Shown here: positions 61,601 to 64,000 of the stretch, one piece after another | Layout: each line of letters begins with the position of its first letter | Numbering within the stretch: the stretch's first letter is position 1 | Assembly (NCBI GenBank): GCA_947172415.1 | Contig: OX359192.1 | Location: forward strand, 4,838,501-4,902,500 | Reading direction: 5' to 3' | Origin: Chondrosia reniformis | Taxonomy: Eukaryota > Porifera > Demospongiae > Chondrillida > Chondrillidae | Length of the DNA stretch: 64,000 nucleotides | Notes under the pieces: model-generated | The model's database searches: none | What the model saw: the letters and a program-made list of their open reading frames with translations, nothing else | Told to the model about the DNA's origin: nothing | Translations under genes and position numbers: made by a program

Positions 61601-62701
61601 GAAGAGGGAGTGACCAGAAGAGGGAGTGACCAGAAGAGGGAGTGACCAGAAGAGGGAGTGACCAGAAGAGGGAGTGACCAGAAGAGGGAGTGACCAGAAG
61701 AGGGAGTGCGACCAGAAGACTGAGAAACTGTCTAAAGTAGCTTCACTGCTCCTAGGACAGATAAGTACTACCATGTAAGTGGTGGAGTAGTAAAATGACA
61801 AGATATAGTACATACTTAGAATGTACCTGATTGCGCTTTCCTAATGAAGTTCCGTGATCCCCCTTTAATGTACGATCCAAAGGTAGGTACGGGGTAAGGG
61901 TAGCTAGCATTCACTTGGTCAGAATAGGTTATAGGTGATTCAATGAATACCTCTATTACATTTTCTCCTTCTGACAATAAATCCTAATAGAAAATTGATG
62001 GATGCAATGGAGTTTTGGTGGATGGGTAGGATTGGATGGCATCATACCTTAACATCTATGTAGAATCTCCTATGCTGATTTGGTAGCACTGGAGAGGTCT
62101 TTTGTGTATTTATACTGTAACGAGTACAAACCAATATGGTCACGCTTCAGCGCGCACTTACACTACCAAACAGAGTGAAACTGGCATTGACCTTATAGTG
62201 ATTGCAGTGTCAAGGCCATAGCATTCCAGCCAAACCGTATCAAACTCCAAAAGATCTTCTTGTACTTGAAAGGTCTTTCTATAAGTCCAGTTAGAGAAAG
62301 CAATCCACTGGTAGTCGAGATCGTGGTATCCATCTAATAGAAATGAAACGGAAGAACAGATAAACACCAACAAGATTCGAGTTCTACCAGCTACGATAAT
62401 CGGACCATAGAAGAGCTGCTGGGTATGCAAAACTCACAGTACGGATCCTGGATAACTTTTGCTCTCCTATTTCAGAAAACATGATTTTAATTACCATTCT
62501 GTAGGACACTCAAACAGGTTACTCTTACAGTAAATCCAAATGTACTTGCCCTGGCACAGTCGCTGAAACATTCGTCACGTTTCCCTGATCATTTCGTATG
62601 ACCCAGTCCGTACCAGTCAGGTTAACTCTGGTTGGAGAAGTGGCAAGGCCACTGGATGCAATGCACAAGAGCAGAAAACCCAACCATAATGTTCCTGCCA
62701 T
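52664..62701 (-). CDS. MANBA: Beta-mannosidase (GH2), secreted/lysosomal
   Basis: About 20 exons run from ATG at 62701 to TAA at 52664. The start gives a clear signal peptide ([20 protein letters not shown]). Clear exons include 62701-62529, 62466-62438, 62333-62162, 62114-62048, 61983-61827, 61438-61265, 58616-58486 and 55342-55135. Landmarks are [42 protein letters not shown], and [20 protein letters not shown]. The likely acid/base glutamate is in LWSGNNENQ and the likely nucleophile glutamate in [42 protein letters not shown] and a C-terminal beta domain ending [11 protein letters not shown] follow. The enzyme removes terminal beta-linked mannose from N-glycan remnants in lysosomes. Several small exons are approximate. 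Introns at 58617-60567 and 55343-56070 are long and rich in repeats. Confidence 0.93.
55622..55673. repeat. Perfect 24 bp hairpin
   Basis: Bases 55622-55645 and 55650-55673 are exact reverse complements separated by the four bases ATAC. The arm contains GATATTGCAAGTTTCAACCT. It lies in a beta-mannosidase intron and would form a stable stem in RNA from either strand. It might be a very small MITE or a structured RNA. Confidence 0.85.
57500..58260 (+). pseudogene. Decayed non-LTR retrotransposon (reverse transcriptase)
   Basis: Translating the plus strand gives broken pieces of a reverse transcriptase: [17 protein letters not shown] near 57550, a degraded [16 protein letters not shown] stretch where [15 protein letters not shown] would be expected, and [14 protein letters not shown] near 57775. 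The frame is interrupted by many stops and shifts. The following 450 bases may be its 3' part. It lies in a beta-mannosidase intron, antisense to that gene. Confidence 0.6.
59568..59825 (+). repeat. Dispersed repeat with hammerhead-like core, copy B
   Basis: This is the inverted partner of 51605-51870, about 7.7 kb away. The two share nearly all of about 255 bases. A truncated copy (4768-4895) lacks the ribozyme part, and a decayed piece near 31380-31430 keeps only AAGGGTGGAATTCC and its surroundings. It lies in a long beta-mannosidase intron, antisense to that gene. Confidence 0.85.
59624..59679 (+). ncRNA. Candidate hammerhead ribozyme, copy B
   Basis: CTGATGA is at 59635-59641, helix II GGG/CCC at 59643-59645 and 59653-59655, and GAAA at 59657-59660. 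Helix III (A660-T667, C661-G666) is closed by GGCT, with cleavage expected after C668 (GTC). Helix I pairs 59632-59634 with 59669-59671, then 59629-59630 with 59673-59674, 59627 with 59676 and 59625 with 59678. The mismatches between these pairs could hold the tertiary contacts typical of natural hammerheads. A two-pair helix III is usual for the minimal hammerheads of Penelope-like elements and retrozymes. Activity is inferred. Confidence 0.55.
61071..61260. repeat. 27 bp minisatellite
   Basis: Seven head-to-tail copies of a unit containing GTAGGGTGAATGCTATACTA occur, differing at one or two positions (GTATGTAG versus GTACGTAG). Because 27 is a multiple of three the array stays open as a frame, giving a repeating nine-residue product; I do not regard that as a gene. 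It abuts an exon of beta-mannosidase at 61265. Confidence 0.9.
61550..61712. repeat. 18 bp minisatellite
   Basis: About nine copies of AGAGGGAGTGACCAGAAG occur in tandem, nearly identical. The array lies in a beta-mannosidase intron. Confidence 0.9.
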
Positions 62702-63219
62702 TATAGTCACGTGAGGGTATACCACAAGGGTCTCTAATAATGCATAAATCTGCCAAAAAACTGCATTGGTTTCTTATCTAATAAATACATCCCTCCCTGG
62801 AGTCAGGAAATTCTGCATGCATTGCAGGTTACAAATTATATATACGTACGTATATGTTTCCTTAATTCTCTCCAAGTCTACAGTTACTGTAATTGTGATA
62901 CACATACATGGTGGCAAATACTGTACCCTCAGTCTGGTTTGAGGGTTATATTCACATAAATATACCTACTATTATCATTGTGATATGTGCATGTAATTAA
63001 GCAAATGATTGAAGAACCGATATACAATATTAATAGTACATTTATATGTATAATTAAAAATTGATCATAACAACATGCAGAAAACTGTTCAATGAAACTG
63101 CATATACATTTATATAGCTTTATGAAAATATATAATTTCACATTTCCAAATAGATGATTATTTAAACATCATTTTGAAGGTATGTATGTAAGCTAGCAGT
63201 GAAAAGGGAGAACCAAAAT
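62702..63219. other. Divergent spacer, MANBA / putative secreted gene
   Basis: About 518 bp lie between the beta-mannosidase start and the next plus-strand start. The spacer is AT-rich and contains a palindromic TATACGTACGTATATG near 62840. No other gene is seen. Confidence 0.5.
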
Positions 63220-63861
63220 ATGAATAATTCGAGGCATGTTGCCATTGCATTAGCCATTCTGCTGCTTGGTAACTGTTCACAGGCTATTATAAATGTTGAA
63301 GAACTGGACTATAGCAACAGTACCTGTCAGAGGTATTCACCTTGCAACAATACTGATGAAATAGTACAAGCTATACTCACTGATGAAGGTAACTATCAAC
63401 GATTGGTAGAAGCTTTCTTCCCTATCAACCATGCAAGACCTCAGTCAGTGTTGATTATTTTCTTTACAAATGGAACATCCATCAGCAAAGAAGTGTGCAT
63501 TGAGAGGGAACCATATTATGGAATGTTATTTGAATTAAATGGAATAAAGAATGTTTATGGTACAGTGTGGTATGCATCTACAATGAACACTGTCATTTCA
63601 GAGGTAACAGTACATGATATGGCTCTCTTAATACCTCAATACTTTCTTGGTCAGTTCTTCAGAGTAAGTCCAGTCATCACGGACTATGTTAGTGTTTGCC
63701 TAACAATTCCCTATCTTAAGCCACCAGATGGAATGAATTCAGAAATTGATAATGCCTTTTTGCCTGTAATAATGATTGTGAGTTATATTATTATTATTAT
63801 TATTATGATTATGAATATAACACAGAAAATAATAATACAACTAGCTCATTGCTATTATTAG
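63220..63861 (+). CDS. Putative secreted or membrane protein, unknown family
   Basis: ATG at 63220 opens a 213-codon frame. Residues 1-22 (hydrophobic core VAIALAILLLG, likely cleavage after SQA) form a convincing signal peptide. The following ectodomain has several N-glycosylation sequons (NST, NNT, NGT) and a few cysteines, then a hydrophobic end (LPVIMIVSYIIIIIIMIM) encoded partly by a TTA/TAT microsatellite. A donor-like CCT|GTAATA at about 63768 suggests that the real exon may stop before the microsatellite and continue beyond this window. I recognise no family; the simplest reading is the 5' exon of a lineage-specific surface or secreted protein. Confidence 0.5.
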   Translation: MNNSRHVAIALAILLLGNCSQAIINVEELDYSNSTCQRYSPCNNTDEIVQAILTDEGNYQRLVEAFFPINHARPQSVLIIFFTNGTSISKEVCIEREPYYGMLFELNGIKNVYGTVWYASTMNTVISEVTVHDMALLIPQYFLGQFFRVSPVITDYVSVCLTIPYLKPPDGMNSEIDNAFLPVIMIVSYIIIIIIMIMNITQKIIIQLAHCYY

Positions 63862-64000
63862 AGTGTCCATGAAAAACCAAAAGTGGTTAAGGGGCACAGG
63901 GCTATACCTGGACAAGTATAAACCCATCACCACTTAAGGCTATCAGGCCATCCACCCAGGTACATAGCCTGACTGCCTGGGCCCATTAAGCCATCGCCAC

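Noticed and set aside
61472..61813. Minus-strand frame with repeated FWSLPL-type units
   Set aside because: It is the translation of an 18 bp minisatellite in an intron.
62162..62210. Apparent frameshift in MANBA exon 3, where another frame reads [11 protein letters not shown]
   Set aside because: Only the original frame gives the phase (2) needed by the next exon at 62114, so no frameshift is required.

Overview
This 64 kb window is genomic DNA from an animal. Its genes are split into many exons by short GT-AG introns and are packed closely on both strands, and the products are metazoan-type. The very compact layout, the AT-rich introns with many short foldback elements, an AMT-type ammonium transporter beside animal signalling and secretion genes, and the recurring TACGTA-type spacers together suggest an early-branching metazoan. 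A demosponge of the Amphimedon kind is the best guess, but that is an inference and not proven here.

Layout: 1-2960 is repeat-derived DNA. 2963-13285 (-) is a small adaptor with a DBB domain and ankyrin-like region, related to BCAP/BANK1/Dof. Its 6.5 kb first intron holds a foldback element and a possible nested gene on the other strand. 13745-26040 (-) is an UNC13/Munc13 orthologue with a tRNA-Trp gene inside one intron. A 157 bp divergent spacer leads to a CCDC34-like coiled-coil gene (26198-27487, +). 28488-36240 (-) is the lysosomal transporter MFSD12. It diverges across 51 bp from SUGP1 (36292-38285, +), which lacks SURP domains here. An ammonium transporter follows (38500-48800, +). 6-pyruvoyl-tetrahydropterin synthase (48922-50306, -) and a neugrin-like gene (50534-51024, -) come next. 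The neugrin-like gene starts only 12 bp from the start codon of CCDC124 (51037-52507, +). Beta-mannosidase fills 52664-62701 (-). A putative secreted or membrane protein gene begins at 63220 (+).

The genes are ordinary cellular functions and share no pathway: vesicle priming, receptor adaptor signalling, splicing, ribosome biology, pterin synthesis, lysosomal transport and glycan breakdown, and ammonium transport. What ties them together is architecture: three divergent pairs with extremely short shared promoters, and several closely spaced convergent pairs. Exon models were built by matching splice sites, reading phase and protein family similarity. For DBB, MFSD12, SUGP1, AMT, PTPS, NGRN, CCDC34 and CCDC124 the phases close exactly from start to stop.

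The most unusual signal is a dispersed repeat of about 260 bp, present as two nearly identical inverted copies (51605-51870 and 59568-59825). It carries a complete hammerhead-ribozyme-like core. Other copies are truncated or decayed. Penelope-type retroelement remnants (a GIY-YIG nuclease fragment and decayed CTGAAGA...GAAAC-type ends) lie elsewhere in the window and may be related.
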